Shown piece by piece: positions 35,439 to 47,649 of a stretch of 64,000 bases of DNA (position 1 is its first letter; the number at the start of each line of letters is the position of its first letter). The stretch comes from Plantago major. Lineage: Eukaryota > Streptophyta > Magnoliopsida > Lamiales > Plantaginaceae. The notes under the pieces were generated by a model that saw nothing but the letters and a program-made list of their open reading frames with translations, did no database searches and was not told where the DNA came from. The stretch is from NCBI GenBank assembly GCA_026545765.1, contig CM048844.1:65223035-65287034 (forward strand), in the 5' to 3' direction. The translations under genes were made by a program, and so were the position numbers.

Positions 35439-36882
35439 TGATGTGGCAAAATCAATGTTTTAATATTTGTTTAAGAGACAAGAGTTAATTATCACCACTA
35501 CGAAAACTTGTAGTGCAGTGAAGTTAACCCCGAGGTCGGTCTCGAAGGACTTAACTAAGTTGAGCTCGGTTTAAGAATAATAACACAGTACGAAAAGCAA
35601 TAAAGAGTTGTTTTTGCTTCGGCAGCAGATTGATTAACTACGTGAAAGTAGACTACTTTGCAGACTAACTAGAAAACATATTTAAACTTAACGAGATTGA
35701 TATGAGTGAGGAGAATTATGGTGTGGTGACAGAAGACAAGCTAGCTAGCAGGAAACGTGCGATTGTAATGATGACGATTTACTCAAGTTGTCACTTGGTT
35801 CTAGAAAACAGATAGCATTAGTGGAGGCGTCAATTCCACTAAGCTACAATTAATTAAGCTAATTCAGATATTATTGTTTGCAACTAACTAATAGATAAAG
35901 CAAGACGAAAACGTTGTGTTGTAAATGAACAAATGCTTAATGTAACAGTGATTTTGACGTAACGCACAATAAACAGAATATTGGATACGCAATTAATCTA
36001 AAAAGCTCAAAGTAAATCATATCTTATGTATAAATCACATGAACCCTAATTAGCAGGCATTGAATCTGTCACCACCCCATAATCAGGGTGTTTAGCTACT
36101 CATGACATGCGAAGACATACTCAATATCGTAATTAAACAAGCAATAAACATAATCTAATACTAAAATCAAAGATTCGAATGGTGATACAATTTTTACCCT
36201 TCGTGTCACAAACCCTAAGAATTGAGAACCTGAATCGAATCAATGCAAAGGGTATGTAGATAACGCTCCCAATCAATTGACAATCTTCGGATTACAACAT
36301 GAAAATCGGTTCAATTATCTAGATAGGTAATTGCCTTTGAAAAGTTCTAGGTTGAGAGAAAAAGTATGAAACTTGACAATAGATGATAATCAATACTAAT
36401 GTGTCTTGTTCTAACTAATAGAAAGTAGAAAAACACAAGTCTGAACGAATTAGGAGAACATATTACTGAGATCGGGGAAAAGAAACAACTGGCGAACGCC
36501 AGTTTGCAAACTGGCGTCGCCAGTAAGAAAAACTGGCGCATCGCCAGTCGCACTACGAGTGCAACTGGCGTACGCCAGTGGTCGCCAGTTCTTCCTGGAA
36601 TGCCCGTTTTGCCCTTTTGACTCTTTTGACTCCAACTCTTGGTATTTTGGCCTTCCCGCTCCACTTCTAGCATTCATACGAGGCATCGGAACTCCATATC
36701 TTGTAGATGCATGTAAAATACACCATTTTGCCTTCAATTAGCGCCGTTTAGCCAAATACCTATAAAACTTACAAAGAAAAAAACAAGTAAAAATACTCTA
36801 GGAAAACTAATAAAACTATACTTAAGGATGTCAAAAAGACGGTGAAAAATACCAGATGAGACGGTGTAAAACTGGCTCATCA
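35439..36882 (-). repeat. LTR of the gypsy element
   Basis: It is 1,444 bases long; on the minus strand it starts TGATGAGCC and ends GCCACATCA. The PBS adjoins the inner end. It contains a cluster of CTGGCG/CGCCAG motifs (36490-36596). The outer end at 36882 is exact and is followed by coding sequence on the plus strand. Confidence 0.85.
36490..36596. repeat. CTGGCG/CGCCAG inverted-motif cluster in the gypsy LTR
   Basis: Roughly nine copies of ACTGGCG or CGCCAGT in both orientations lie within about 105 bases, able to pair into several hairpins. Confidence 0.85.
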
Positions 36883-37392
36883 GCCACCACCAATGCCATC
36901 ATCCACGTGGCAAGGAGAGAGATTTCGATGAACATATCGAATCACCAGATAGTAATGGGGATCCCGAGCGAGACTTTGGAAGAAGTGAAAGTAGCAAGGG
37001 TCAATTACGCCACAGGAAACTGGTGGATGGATACAGAGGAGGAATTAGTGGATCCTCTGGATGGTTTGCTAGCACCAAAGGATCTATTCAAGACATACTG
37101 GGAGACGGATGAAGAATCGAATGAAACCACTCTTCCATCGATCCCTGACGAGTACTTTGGGTCGGAGGACGACAATTGGAAAAATGGATTTGCCAAAGGT
37201 GACGGTGAATGGAATAGTCTAAAGGAAACCAACGACTATTTCGAGTTCACTTTTCATATCGACATAGATCCAGAGCTAGATGAGATCGAGGAAGAAGAAA
37301 TGAAACGTTGGATGGAAGATGCGAGCTACGCAACAAGGGAATGGACGGACAAGTGCTCCAATGGGTTCGAGGATCTAAACCTCGACAAATAA
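36883..37392 (+). pseudogene. Gypsy polyprotein fragment: end of protease plus acidic C-terminal region
   Basis: An open frame of 178 codons starts at 36856, but its first nine residues lie in the LTR. The true part begins ATTNAIIHVARREISMNISN, which looks like the end of a plant gypsy retropepsin (usual context LGRPFLAT.AIIHV). A tryptophan-containing, strongly acidic region follows (WWMDTEEELVDP, LPSIPDEYFGSEDDNW) and the frame ends at 37392. The stop lies where RT would normally follow, so the parent element was probably internally deleted. The assignment to gypsy is from pattern recognition. Confidence 0.6.
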
Positions 37393-37470
37393 GCCATCAC
37401 AAAAACAGGAGTCGAGCTATAAGACCTAAAACAAGCGCACCTTTTAATTTGCGCACTTGCATTCGCATTT

Positions 37471-37715
37471 CACAAAGTTTCATGAGAGACGGCCTGTAGA
37501 TAACTTATCTAGAGACGACCTATGTTACCAATAAAACCATCCATAATATTAATCAAAACGTTTATGTTGTTAACAAAATAGGTCTTGTTATAATATGAAA
37601 AAACACCAATTTTGAGCACATAGGTGTTTTGATTTATAACATCCATCATTTTCTTGATAATATATGTTTGTCTCTAGATAAGTTATCTAGATACCGTCTC
37701 CCAGGAGACTTACAC
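37471..37715. mobile_element. Foldback MITE, copy 1
   Basis: The terminal inverted repeats are about 42 bases long (37475-37516 and 37670-37711), each including the palindrome GATAACTTATC. The interior is AT-rich with no reading frame. The same element recurs at 63561-63803. The superfamily and target duplication could not be settled. Confidence 0.75.
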
Positions 37716-37716
37716 T

Positions 37717-37870
37717 TAGATAAATTATTTAGACAAGATCTTTCAGAAGACTTACTGTTTATTCTAGAAAGAAAAAAAAAAGACGACTTACTCTTTTTTT
37801 TATTTAAATAAAAAATAAACACAAAGTCTCATAAGAAACGGTCTTTAGTTAATTTAACTAGAAACGGGAC
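37717..37870. repeat. Partial MITE ends related to copy 1
   Basis: 37717-37752 resembles the right end and 37820-37866 (CACAAAGTCTCATAAGAAACGG) the left end of the MITE at 37471. They appear to be fragments of further copies, next to the Harbinger insertion. Confidence 0.5.
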
Positions 37871-37891
37871 TGTTTTGCAATTTACCATTAA

Positions 37892-38869
37892 GGCTCTGTT
37901 CTTTTCAACTGAGAACTCATTCGATTCGATTCGATTCAGTTTCCATTGATTCGATTCGATTCGATTCGATTCGTCGTCTTGATTCGATTCAATTCATTAA
38001 ATTCATATTATTATTATTATTGTTGTTGTTGTTGTTGTTGTTAATAATAATAATATTATTATTAATATTATTTTATCATTTATTTACACACCCGATCTTT
38101 TGTACGAGGAAAATAAGAAAATTTATCCGATTGAATTATTTTCAACTTTTTTTCTTTCTTTCTTTTTAATACGACTTTTAGTAGATCAATGAAATAAAGA
38201 GTATAGTTACAATTTGAACTAACAAAAAATCTACATGTTCAAAAACTCCTAAACAAGTTAAACCAAACCAAAAGTCGGACCAAACTTTATAAAAATAATA
38301 TTATATATCACAAATATTGAAAAATGGCATTTATTACTCTATATTATCTTCCTCGGACTCTATATTATCTTTCTCGTGCTCTATATTACCTGGAATAGAG
38401 CGTCAAATTCTCAATGTCATCTCCTTGCGCACCCTGTTCATCGTTTCTTTCCTTGTCGGGTTCAATAAATCATTATCAACTCCACCTTGGACATTGATAT
38501 CATGTTGCAAAACTGGTATTTCAAGTTTACACATGCGCATAAAATTATGAAGAGTGAAGGTAGCAACAATCACATATATTTGATATGTGTCTTTCATTTG
38601 AGACATCGTATAAAGGACCTTCCACGCGGTTGGTTTTAAAGTTTGTTATACAATAATAAATAAAAATGTAAAGTGACAGAAAAAAGAGTAGGAAGAATGT
38701 GAGAAAGATGACAAAAATAATATATTTTTTTAATTGTGATTATATATACCATCATATAATTGTTATTATTATTACACAATAATTTCTTGATTCGATTCGA
38801 TTCGATTAGTTTGATTTCGATTCAGTTCCATTCGATTCCTCAAGAATTTCAGTTGAAAAGAACAGAGCC
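37892..38869 (-). mobile_element. PIF/Harbinger deletion derivative, TSD TAA
   Basis: The terminal inverted repeats GGCTCTGTTCTTTTCAACTGA and its complement lie at 37892 and 38869, flanked on both sides by TAA (37889-37891 and 38870-38872). GATTC repeats sit inside both ends (37920-37985 and 38790-38840). The interior holds a transposase remnant on the minus strand and an ATT/GTT microsatellite (about 38005-38075). Size, TIR and 3-bp TSD fit PIF/Harbinger. Confidence 0.85.
38403..38660 (-). pseudogene. PIF/Harbinger transposase C-terminal remnant
   Basis: The minus strand reads AWKVLYTMSQMK, then IVATFTLHNFMRM, and ends at 38403. Harbinger (DDE_Tnp_4) transposases end with a segment of the type IV.ACCALHNFIR. 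The upstream catalytic part is missing, so the element cannot move by itself. Confidence 0.7.
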
Positions 38870-38872
38870 TAA

Positions 38873-39200
38873 ACATGTGTTTTTAACCTATTTTCGCGCA
38901 TCCTCTGGCGGATCCGGGTCAGTACCGTTTTCATCGCGGGTCAGGTATAAAAGGCTCTTTTCTTTCTTCATTTTCAGCCAGTTCCTTAGCTTGTCACTGT
39001 TGTCTCCCATTTTCTCTTATGTAACTACTCTTTAGGATGAGATCTGGATGTTCTCTTGCTCAAATCTGTTAGAAACTTGTTTGTGAGTATCTTGTTATAG
39101 TTATCGTTGTGTGATTTCGTTTGTTTTCCAGTTTTTTTTTTTTTGTTCTAGTGTTTTGTTCGAGTTTTTTGTTTTTGCGATTTTTTGTTGTTGTCTGAGG
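38873..39200. other. Unassigned stretch between Harbinger element and repeat block
   Basis: I see no gene. Short T-rich runs and a possible TATA-like 'GTATAAAAGG' at about 38945 are present, with no supported transcript. Confidence 0.4.
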
Positions 39201-39202
39201 CA

Positions 39203-39515
39203 TAATCGTGCTTGCATATGAATTGAACAATGTTTTCATTCAAAATCCGAACTCAATCATCAACTCAGATCTGAAAAAATAAGGAATACAACGTTTTTAA
39301 ATTCTTTCGTATATGGCTATGTTATCAACAATATTGCCCATGTTCTCTGGATAATGTCCTATGTTTTCATTCATAACCTGACAGTCATTTATGCTCTGTT
39401 TTTTTTAAATATTACCTTGTGTTATGTTTTTACTGTATTTTCCTATGTTTTTACGTATATGCACTATCTTCTCACAAATATACTCTATGTTCTCAGCAAT
39501 ATCCACTATGTTTAC
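39203..39515 (-). repeat. Inverted copy of the 365-bp repeat unit
   Basis: AATCGTGCTTGCAT at 39203 is a near-exact complement of the start of the units at 40987-42092. Further right, AATCATCAACTCAGATCTGA and the TATGTTCTC-type motifs match the units in reverse order. Confidence 0.7.
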
Positions 39516-40512
39516 GTATATGAACAATATATTTCTTTTTTTTACAATGTGATCCTCTACCACTTAGCCTATATGACTGAGATATGAAATTCTTTTTTGT
39601 TAACATCTGATTTTTCTGTGTGACGTTCTGATAATATTTTGATGAGAAAATATTTGAATTGTCTGGTAACATGAGATATATGATTGAGAACATAGAATAA
39701 TATGATTGATAACACATGTTTTTTTTTCTTTGTGTCAATATAATCTTTTGTTTTGGTATCATGGATAAGTATGTTGAAAACATGGATGTAATAGCTGGGA
39801 ACATATCTGAGTATCTAAGCAACATAGAACATGGTTGTAAATGTATAGAACATGGATTAATATGTTGATATCATGAATAAATATGTTAAGATCATGTATT
39901 AATAAATAACATTGAAATAACATGTCTTTGAAATATTCAAACTCCATGTAGAGAACATGTAATATACTGCACATAAGATTTTCATGTTGACAAAGCAATT
40001 ACTACACGGCAATCATGGGGTATGAACATAGGTGATTTGGTGAGAGCATATGTGATTTTGTTGAGAATATAGGTGATTTGGTAAACAATATTAGTCCATA
40101 TTTTCAACATAATCGTCCATGTTATCAACATATTCATCCATGAACTCAACAATATTCAAAGACCCTGAACTCAACAGATTCAAAAACCATCAAAATGATC
40201 CGAAAAACAAGATTATATTCAAACGGAACCAAGATCATTCACAGCATATAAAAAATCATGATCCAAAAAACAAGATTCTATTCAAAACGGAACCTATATC
40301 ATTCAATTACATGTTGTATTACTGTTCATACAACTGCCAGAAAAGAACATATAATGCTATTTCTTTTGTCTCTTTCCAAACCTCTTCTTGGTCTCTATCT
40401 ACATAATTTCAGGTTCATCATCTGTTTTTGCTCAATATTCTTCTTCTTCGACAATGCTCTTGCTCTTCTTCTTCTTCAAGTTGATGAATTTACTAACCTG
40501 ATCCATATGAAA
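39516..40512. other. Non-coding stretch with scattered GAACATAGG-like motifs
   Basis: There is no gene. The pentamer AACAT and its complement are frequent on both strands, as in the flanking repeat units, which suggests the stretch belongs to the same larger element. Confidence 0.4.
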
Positions 40513-40513
40513 A

Positions 40514-42130
40514 CATGATTACACCTTGTGAATGCATAAACAACAACATCAATGAGCAATTATTTCATATCAAGCATAGTAGATATTGTTGAGAACATAT
40601 GGTATATTGGTGAGAAGATAGTACATATACGTAAAAACATAGGAAATACAGTAAATAACAAAATTTAACATAATATTGTCGAAAAACAGATCACAAAACG
40701 ACTGTCAGGTTTTGAATGGAAACATAGGACATGTTCCAGAGAACATAGGTAATATTATTGAGAACATAGCACATACAGGAAAGAACATAGAAACGTTGTA
40801 TATAGAAAACGACTATCAGCTTTTGAATGGAAACATACGACATGTTCCAGAGAACATAGGTAATATTCTTGAGAACATAGCACATACAGGAAAGAACATA
40901 GAAACGTTGTATACCTTTTTCTCAGATCTGAGTTGATGATTGAGGTCAGTTTTTTACTGAAAAACACCGTCCGATCCTTATGCAAGCATGATTACACCTT
41001 GTGAATGCATAAACAACAACAGCAACAACATCAATGAGCAACTATTTCATAGCAAACATATAAGATATTGTTGAGAACATAGGGTATATTGGTGAGAAGA
41101 TAGTTCATATGCGTAAAAACATAGAAAATACAGTAAAAAACAGAATTCAAAATAATATGTCGGAAAACAGAGCACAAAACGACTGTCAGGTTTTGAATGA
41201 AAACATAAGACATATTACAAAGAACATAAGTAATATTTTTCAAAACAGAGCACATACATGAATGAACATAGAAACGATGTATACCTTATTTCTTCATATC
41301 TGAGTTGATGATTGAGGTCGGATATTGATTAAAAACACTGTCCGATCCTTATATATGCAAGCATGATTACACCTTGTGAATGCATAAACAACAACAACAT
41401 CAATGAGCAACTATTTCATAGAAAACATATTAGATATTGTTGAGAACATAGGGTATATTGGTGAGAAGATAGTACATATATGTAAAAACATTGGAAAATA
41501 CAGTAAAAAACATAATACAAAAAATATGTCAAAAAAACAGAGCACAAAACGACTGTCATGTTTTAAATGAAAACATAGGACATATTCTCTAACATAGGCA
41601 ATATTTTTGAGAACATAACACATACATGAATGAACATAGAAACGATGTATACCTTATTTTTCAAGATCTGAGTTGATGATTGATGTCGGGTCTTGATTAA
41701 AAACACTCTCCGATCCTTATATATGCAAGCATGATTACACCTTGTGAATGCATAAACAACAAAAACATCAATGAACAACTATTTCATAGAAAACATATTA
41801 GATATTGTTGAGACCATAGGGTATATTTGTGAGAAGATAGTACATATACGTATAGGAAAATACATTAAAAAATAGAATACAAAAAAATATGTCGAAAAAC
41901 AGAGCACAAAACGACTGTCATGTTTTGAATGAAAACATAGGTCATATTCCAGAGAACGTAGGTAATATTCTTGAGAACATAGCACATTAAGGACTGGACA
42001 TAGAAACGATGTATACCTTATTTTTTTCCAGATCTGAGTTGATGATTGAGGTCGGGTTTTGATTAAAAACACTGTCCGATCCTTATGCAAGCATGATTAC
42101 ACCTTGTGAATGCATAAATAACAACAACAT
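40514..42130 (+). repeat. Tandem array of about four 360-375-bp units
   Basis: CATGATTACACCTTGTGAAT recurs at 40514, 40987, 41362, 41730 and 42092. The first unit is longer (473 bases) because of a 111-bp internal duplication (about 40698 and 40809). Each unit is full of GAACATAG-type motifs. No protein-coding frame is shared by all units. Confidence 0.88.
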
Positions 42131-43962
42131 CAATGAATTACCATCAAAACACGAAAATATAGATGAATAGTTCTAGATCTACAATTTTTCGAACTTGATT
42201 TTTTCAGATCTATGTGGATTCGAAGCTATCTTATCATTCGAAACATGAATCAACTATGTATCAGTATGTAATCAATCATAATATCAACTATATAGCTTGA
42301 TTTTTCGATCAAATCGGTTGAAAACGTTGAAAAAAAATCAAAAATTTGTTCGAATCATGTCTAACCTTTTTTGTTGTTCATTTTTTTTCTGCAGATTCAT
42401 GAAGAAATAGCAGCTAACGTTGCCGATCGATCAAGTTGTTGCGTTTTTCCGGTGAATTAACGGTTGAATCGAGCTTTTTTTGGAGAATTTTAGAGAGAGA
42501 AAGTAGTGAGAGAAAGAAGCACAAAAATAAATGGCGAATTGTGGTTTTTCTGCTGGTTTGTAGCATACATATACCGACCCGTATCACATACAGTCCGACC
42601 CGCCTTCTTGCCCTTGAGTTGGGTGTTTTTGAAAAGTTGTTTTTTATTGAGATTAATATGTAATAAATAGAAACTATGTTTCTATGTCTCTATCTAGAGC
42701 TAGATTACCTTAAAGCTCGCTCTTGAGATTTTTCAGGCGCTCAGAGCTCGCTCGTGCTTTGATAGCTCAGAACTTCATCGAGCTCGCTCTATAAAAACTA
42801 AAAGCTCACTCTAAGAATTCTTAGAGCACACATTACAAAAAGCATAAATCTTCGGATTAAATACACAAGTGTGTGAACTAAAACATTGTAAATCATTATT
42901 TCATGATAAACTCGTGAACTAAGGCAAATTAAACACGAATAAGAAAGATACCTAAATTTCCATTAACCTAATAAAATAAGATGTGCAGCTCCATTTTCTA
43001 CTTTTCTTCTATGTATCGCTTTCGGTTCCGCAGCGTTACCACTCCACCGTCTTCTTCACTCACACCATTGTCTCAACCAGTCTACGGTCGGCTTGCATTC
43101 TCTAGTGAATTCCATCTCCTCCGGTGTATGCCCGATTTGATCATCATTTGACTGATCTTAATAGTTCATGTATACATGACAACTTTTTACTTTTGATATT
43201 AACTTTATTTGCACTTGCTTCGCGCACAAGCTATTGCATGTACAATGTGATTTCATGACATAAGTCTTTCTGAAAACAAGTAAGTAATAAAGAAAAAGGA
43301 AATTTTGCTACATATTAAATTGTGCTATGTTATTTGCGAATTTTTGAGCTTACGATGCTTTGTCATTAACAACACTTATTGTTACTAGCAAATCTCATGT
43401 TTGGTGATGAAATACCTACTTATTTATATGATCATGAAATTCCCACTTAATCCGATAAACTGTATTTTTAGCATTTTGCATTGTTTATCAATTTATATTT
43501 TATAAAATTGACAATGATGTCGAAATATGATAGATCTAATTTAATTATACATGGAAAATTTAATAACTCTATAAAAAAAATATTTTTATTTAATTAATAA
43601 CATACGCTCTAAGGCGCTCGCGCTTTCTAAATTTTTAAAATTTTAGTACTCTTGCACTCACGATTTCGCTGTAGCTCGCGCGATCTAGATCTAAGAGTGT
43701 GAACCTACTCAAAAATAAAATGACAATCTAATGTAGTATATGATTTGAGTAAAATTATAGTAGACCTTATCCCTCAATTTGTAATTTCTCCTCCTCCGTG
43801 GGACTGACAAATAAAACCCTTGATATAATTTTCCCCCAATTTGTTAATCCTTCAAAGAATCAATCGTTTTTGTGTTCCTCTCATTTCTTCTTCTTCTTCT
43901 TCTTTTATACTACTGTTCTTGTAAAATTGGCACTCAACTAATTATCCTGACACGAATCGATA
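42131..43962. other. Intergenic DNA upstream of the FAM133-like gene
   Basis: I see no gene in 1.8 kb. GCTCGCTC-type motifs cluster at 42710-42840 and again, degenerate, at 43605-43690. The last 150 bases are rich in CTT/TCT, as is common in plant promoters and 5' UTRs before an ATG (43963). Confidence 0.5.
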
Positions 43963-46900
43963 ATGGGGAAAAATCAGGCGTACAAAGCTATGCAAAGATC
44001 TCGGGTGGGCTCCAGCTCAGCTGCGCAGGATGAGGTTGAAGATGGCATGGTTCGTACCTTTTCATACTTTTTCTTTCCTGATTCTTTCTTTTCACTTCGC
44101 TTCATACACGATTCTCTGATATTACAACCAGTTGCTGAATTGACTTCCCTAATTTTTATCTGTGGAGTACCAATTTAGGGTTCTTCTTTACTAGGTTTAG
44201 CTGTTCAATTTACTTTTCGGGTTACTGTTTCTTTGTCAGTGTCTAATATCTCTTCATCAAAATGTACTCTTCTTTCCGGAATAAAAAATCAAGCTTCTTC
44301 TTGTTCAGCGATTTCAACTGTATGTTTAGCATATGCTTGACAGGTGAATTTATATCGCAATTCATCAGTTTACAGATTGTTGGAATTGATTACTCAATTC
44401 GAATTGAAGATGAATGAGAAATTAATGCACGAATAGACCACTTGTAATTATTAATTAATACGAACGTATTTGCAATGAAGTTGCATTGAATTCCGACAAA
44501 ATAAATAGATAATAAAGGTGTGTAAGAAGAGGTTTGAACTTGGTATGATCAAGCTTCTTGTTCAACGATTTCAACTGTATGTGTACCATATGTTTGAGAG
44601 GTGAATTTATATCGCAATTCATCAGTGTACAGATTTTGAATTGGATATGCCCGTTTTGTTATCTCATGCAATGCATGAAGCTAATTTGTGTCTCAGTCAA
44701 ATTAATAGCATTTTCATTGGTATTGTCACTTTTGTGAAGTCACATGTCGATGTTGTATTATGCATGTTATATAGACGAACAATGTTTCGTAAAAATGTAA
44801 TTGGTATAATCATTTCCATGCACTGGTTCTCGTTCTTTATCTTGTGGGAAATATTTTTCTTTTCCTTTCCTGTTCTGTATTTTACTTTGTCTTTGGTATG
44901 TGCTTCTTCTGATGAGGACTGTCGCAGGTGGATGGTTCATTTCATTCTCCAGAATGGCATGCTGCGCGTTTGGCAAGTCTCAAGACATCTCATACAATAA
45001 CGTGGGAGGAGTACAAAAAGAAGCAGAAGGTTATTTCTGAGGCCATATACCAAAAACTTGCTGATTTTGGCTGTTCACATCTTTCAATACTATTAGTTCT
45101 ATGGTTTTGTCACCGAAGAAATTTGACGCATAGGCAAAGGTTAGAGCAAATGAATAATATCAAAAAACTACCTTAAAACTTGCCCACTTGCGATTAGATG
45201 ATCGATCATGATTAAAAGTATTGCAAAAATAAGCTGAATTTGTTGATGAATGTGTTCAACCATAGGAATCGTTAATTTCTGACATGTTTAAGGCTCAGCA
45301 AATTCTTACTCCAACCCTAATAAGCTTTAGTTTGACTATCGATAACTTCAATAGATTTTAATATTAACTGCCAGGGAAGCTGCTTTCTCTAGGGAGCAGT
45401 TAAGCTGGCATCTGTGTTGGAGTTGAATTATGATCATTAGGAAGTGTGGGGAGACGTTTTTCTTGTTTCATCTTAATAGAATGATCAGTTTAGGACTTTA
45501 TCACTTAGGCTTCTGAATTTGTAGTATTGAGGTTTCTTTCCACTTTTTGATTGTTCTTGTACATGCACCTGTGTTTTATGATGATAAGTTTAGGACCATT
45601 GTTGTAAACTAGACAAGCATGATGCCAATCAATTTAGAGTGAGAGTTGCAACTTAGACATAAATGGTGTCTGAAGTATCTGCGGTTTTTTTCCAAAGCCA
45701 ATTTACACTCTGATAGAGTTCCAATTAAATGTTCACCAACTTCCCGTTTCTGTTTGATGGAGTTTTTGTACTTCCTAAGTAATTGTTCTTTAGTTGAGGA
45801 GGTTTATCTCTACGAGGAAATGTTTACTGTTATTTTCTGGCACTAATTGTTTCATTGTTAGGAAGAAGAAATGAGAAAGGGAGAGTTAGAAGCAGATAAA
45901 GATCGGATGATGAGAGAATATAGAGCTCAACTAGATGCTGAACGAGCACGCAAGCTTTCCCAAGGGAAAAACCACTCCAGTGGTGGTAAATCCAGTCGCA
46001 GAAAAGGTAATTTGTCTAGATAATGTGGATTTTCTTAGTTACACGACAGACTTATTTATGTGTTATGTTGCTCTTGCAGATAAGGACAGAGATTCGAAAA
46101 AACGCAGCAGCAAGAGACGAAAGGTACAGTCAGTCATCTTTGATTTAAATAATCATCCTTTTTTTGGTTGTATTCAATAAAGCAACCCATACATGACAAT
46201 ATATGTGGCTTGTGTAGTCAATTACCAGATGCTTGGGGTAAGATGCTTACTTTTTTAGTGCTTAATCTTTTTGCTACATCAGCTTAATGATATAAATCTG
46301 CTAAATGGAATTTTTTGAGTTAATAACTGTCTCGTACCCGTATCAGTATCCGTATCTGTATCAGTGTTTCCTAGATAAGTGGAGCAAATTGTATGTTATC
46401 ATCCATCATTTTTCTCATTACTGTGTCTTAAAGTCAAAACCTGTGATTTGTGTTGATCTAGACAGCCTGTGTGATAATGAAATTAACAGACTATTGACCA
46501 ACGTAACTGTAAGTTTTTATTTGGAGAAGAAGCAAGCACCCTTTATGTATATAAGTGCTTAATTATCGGCTTCTGTTGCATAGTAGTATATCACACTGCT
46601 TGACATTAATCATTGAGCCTCTTGAATCATTGTTTGGCATTTCATAGCCAACTTCCAACCCCCTCCCCCCCCCCCCCCAACAACAACCCCCAAGCAGGTT
46701 TCGTTTCATAGTTTAAATAAAGATCCATCTTTATTTTTATTTGTAAAAAAAAAAAAAGATAAATTTGTGATATCAGGTTGGACTTCAACAGCATACTGGT
46801 TAGATTATATTTCAATTAAAGAGATATAAGTTCACAATAATAAAAAGATTAGGTGATTATGTGTGGACTTCAGCAGCATACTGGGGTTAGATTATATGTG

Positions 46901-47615
46901 GTATCAGGTTGGACTTCCTGAGTGGTTTGTACATTAGTGATGGATAGTTGTACAACTTCACAGAATGTATTTAAACAAGTGAGATAAATCTAAACCAAGA
47001 TAATTAGCAGAAGGAATTGCAAGAGTGCAAAGACATCCTGAGCAATACAATAGCATAAGCAACTACATTTTTGGTTACATTTACTTGACTGGGATTCGAT
47101 CTTTGTTATATTTACATGGCTAGAATTGTACCATGCATTGCACGTTGATTGCTATTGTGAAAGATCCAAAAAAATTTCTGGCATCTATATTCAACAGCTA
47201 TATTTGTCATAAAGGCCAACTTTATTTAATTTCATGTCCGTTCCTTAGAATTATATATAGTCTTCAAATTGACGGGCAGCTGTTGAGAACTTTCTTCTGC
47301 TCGAGACCTTACCTGGCCTTTCGAAGGAATGTGCTTCCACTTTGAGAAGTTCTCCTCCTTGCTGCTGTTTGATTGCCGTTATTATGAAATTTGAGGCATA
47401 GTGTATTTGCTACGAACTCCATCCCAAAGTAATTTGCTTTTTTCACTTTTTGGGTTGTCCGTAAAACAATTTCCATTCAAAAAATATTGAGTGTTTGATC
47501 CCAAGTCCCAACCAACTTAAACTGCCACTATTTTTGTTCATTATTGTTAATAATAAAACAATACTGACCAAAAGTTTACGAGCTTTTATCATTTTCTGAT
47601 AATAATAATAATAAC

Positions 47616-47649
<34 letters not shown>

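Larger units (their letters stand above)
33426..37470. mobile_element. Rearranged, internally deleted Ty3/gypsy retrotransposon (Athila/Tat-like)
   Basis: On the minus strand from the right come an LTR (36882-35439), PBS, gag and protease, ending near 33428. On the plus strand directly right of the LTR, coding sequence for the end of the protease and the following region runs to a stop at 37392. The two parts together cover one continuous protein, apart from about 15 residues, which suggests a single element with an inverted 5' block. RT, RNase H and integrase are absent. The stretch after the stop (GAGCTATAAGACC...ACAAGCGC) recalls the region after pol in Athila-type elements. Confidence 0.7.

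Noticed and set aside
35493..35520. CACTA transposon end suggested by CACTACGAAAACTTGTAGTG
   Set aside because: It is a local hairpin inside the gypsy LTR; no partner end or TSD was seen.
39354..39825. Small membrane-protein-like frames rich in Tyr, Phe and Ile
   Set aside because: AT-rich composition explains the hydrophobic residues; no conserved domain, and the region belongs to the repeat block.
40691..42090. Protein-coding frames on the minus strand of the repeat array
   Set aside because: The frames follow the tandem units, have low-complexity composition and change frame from unit to unit.
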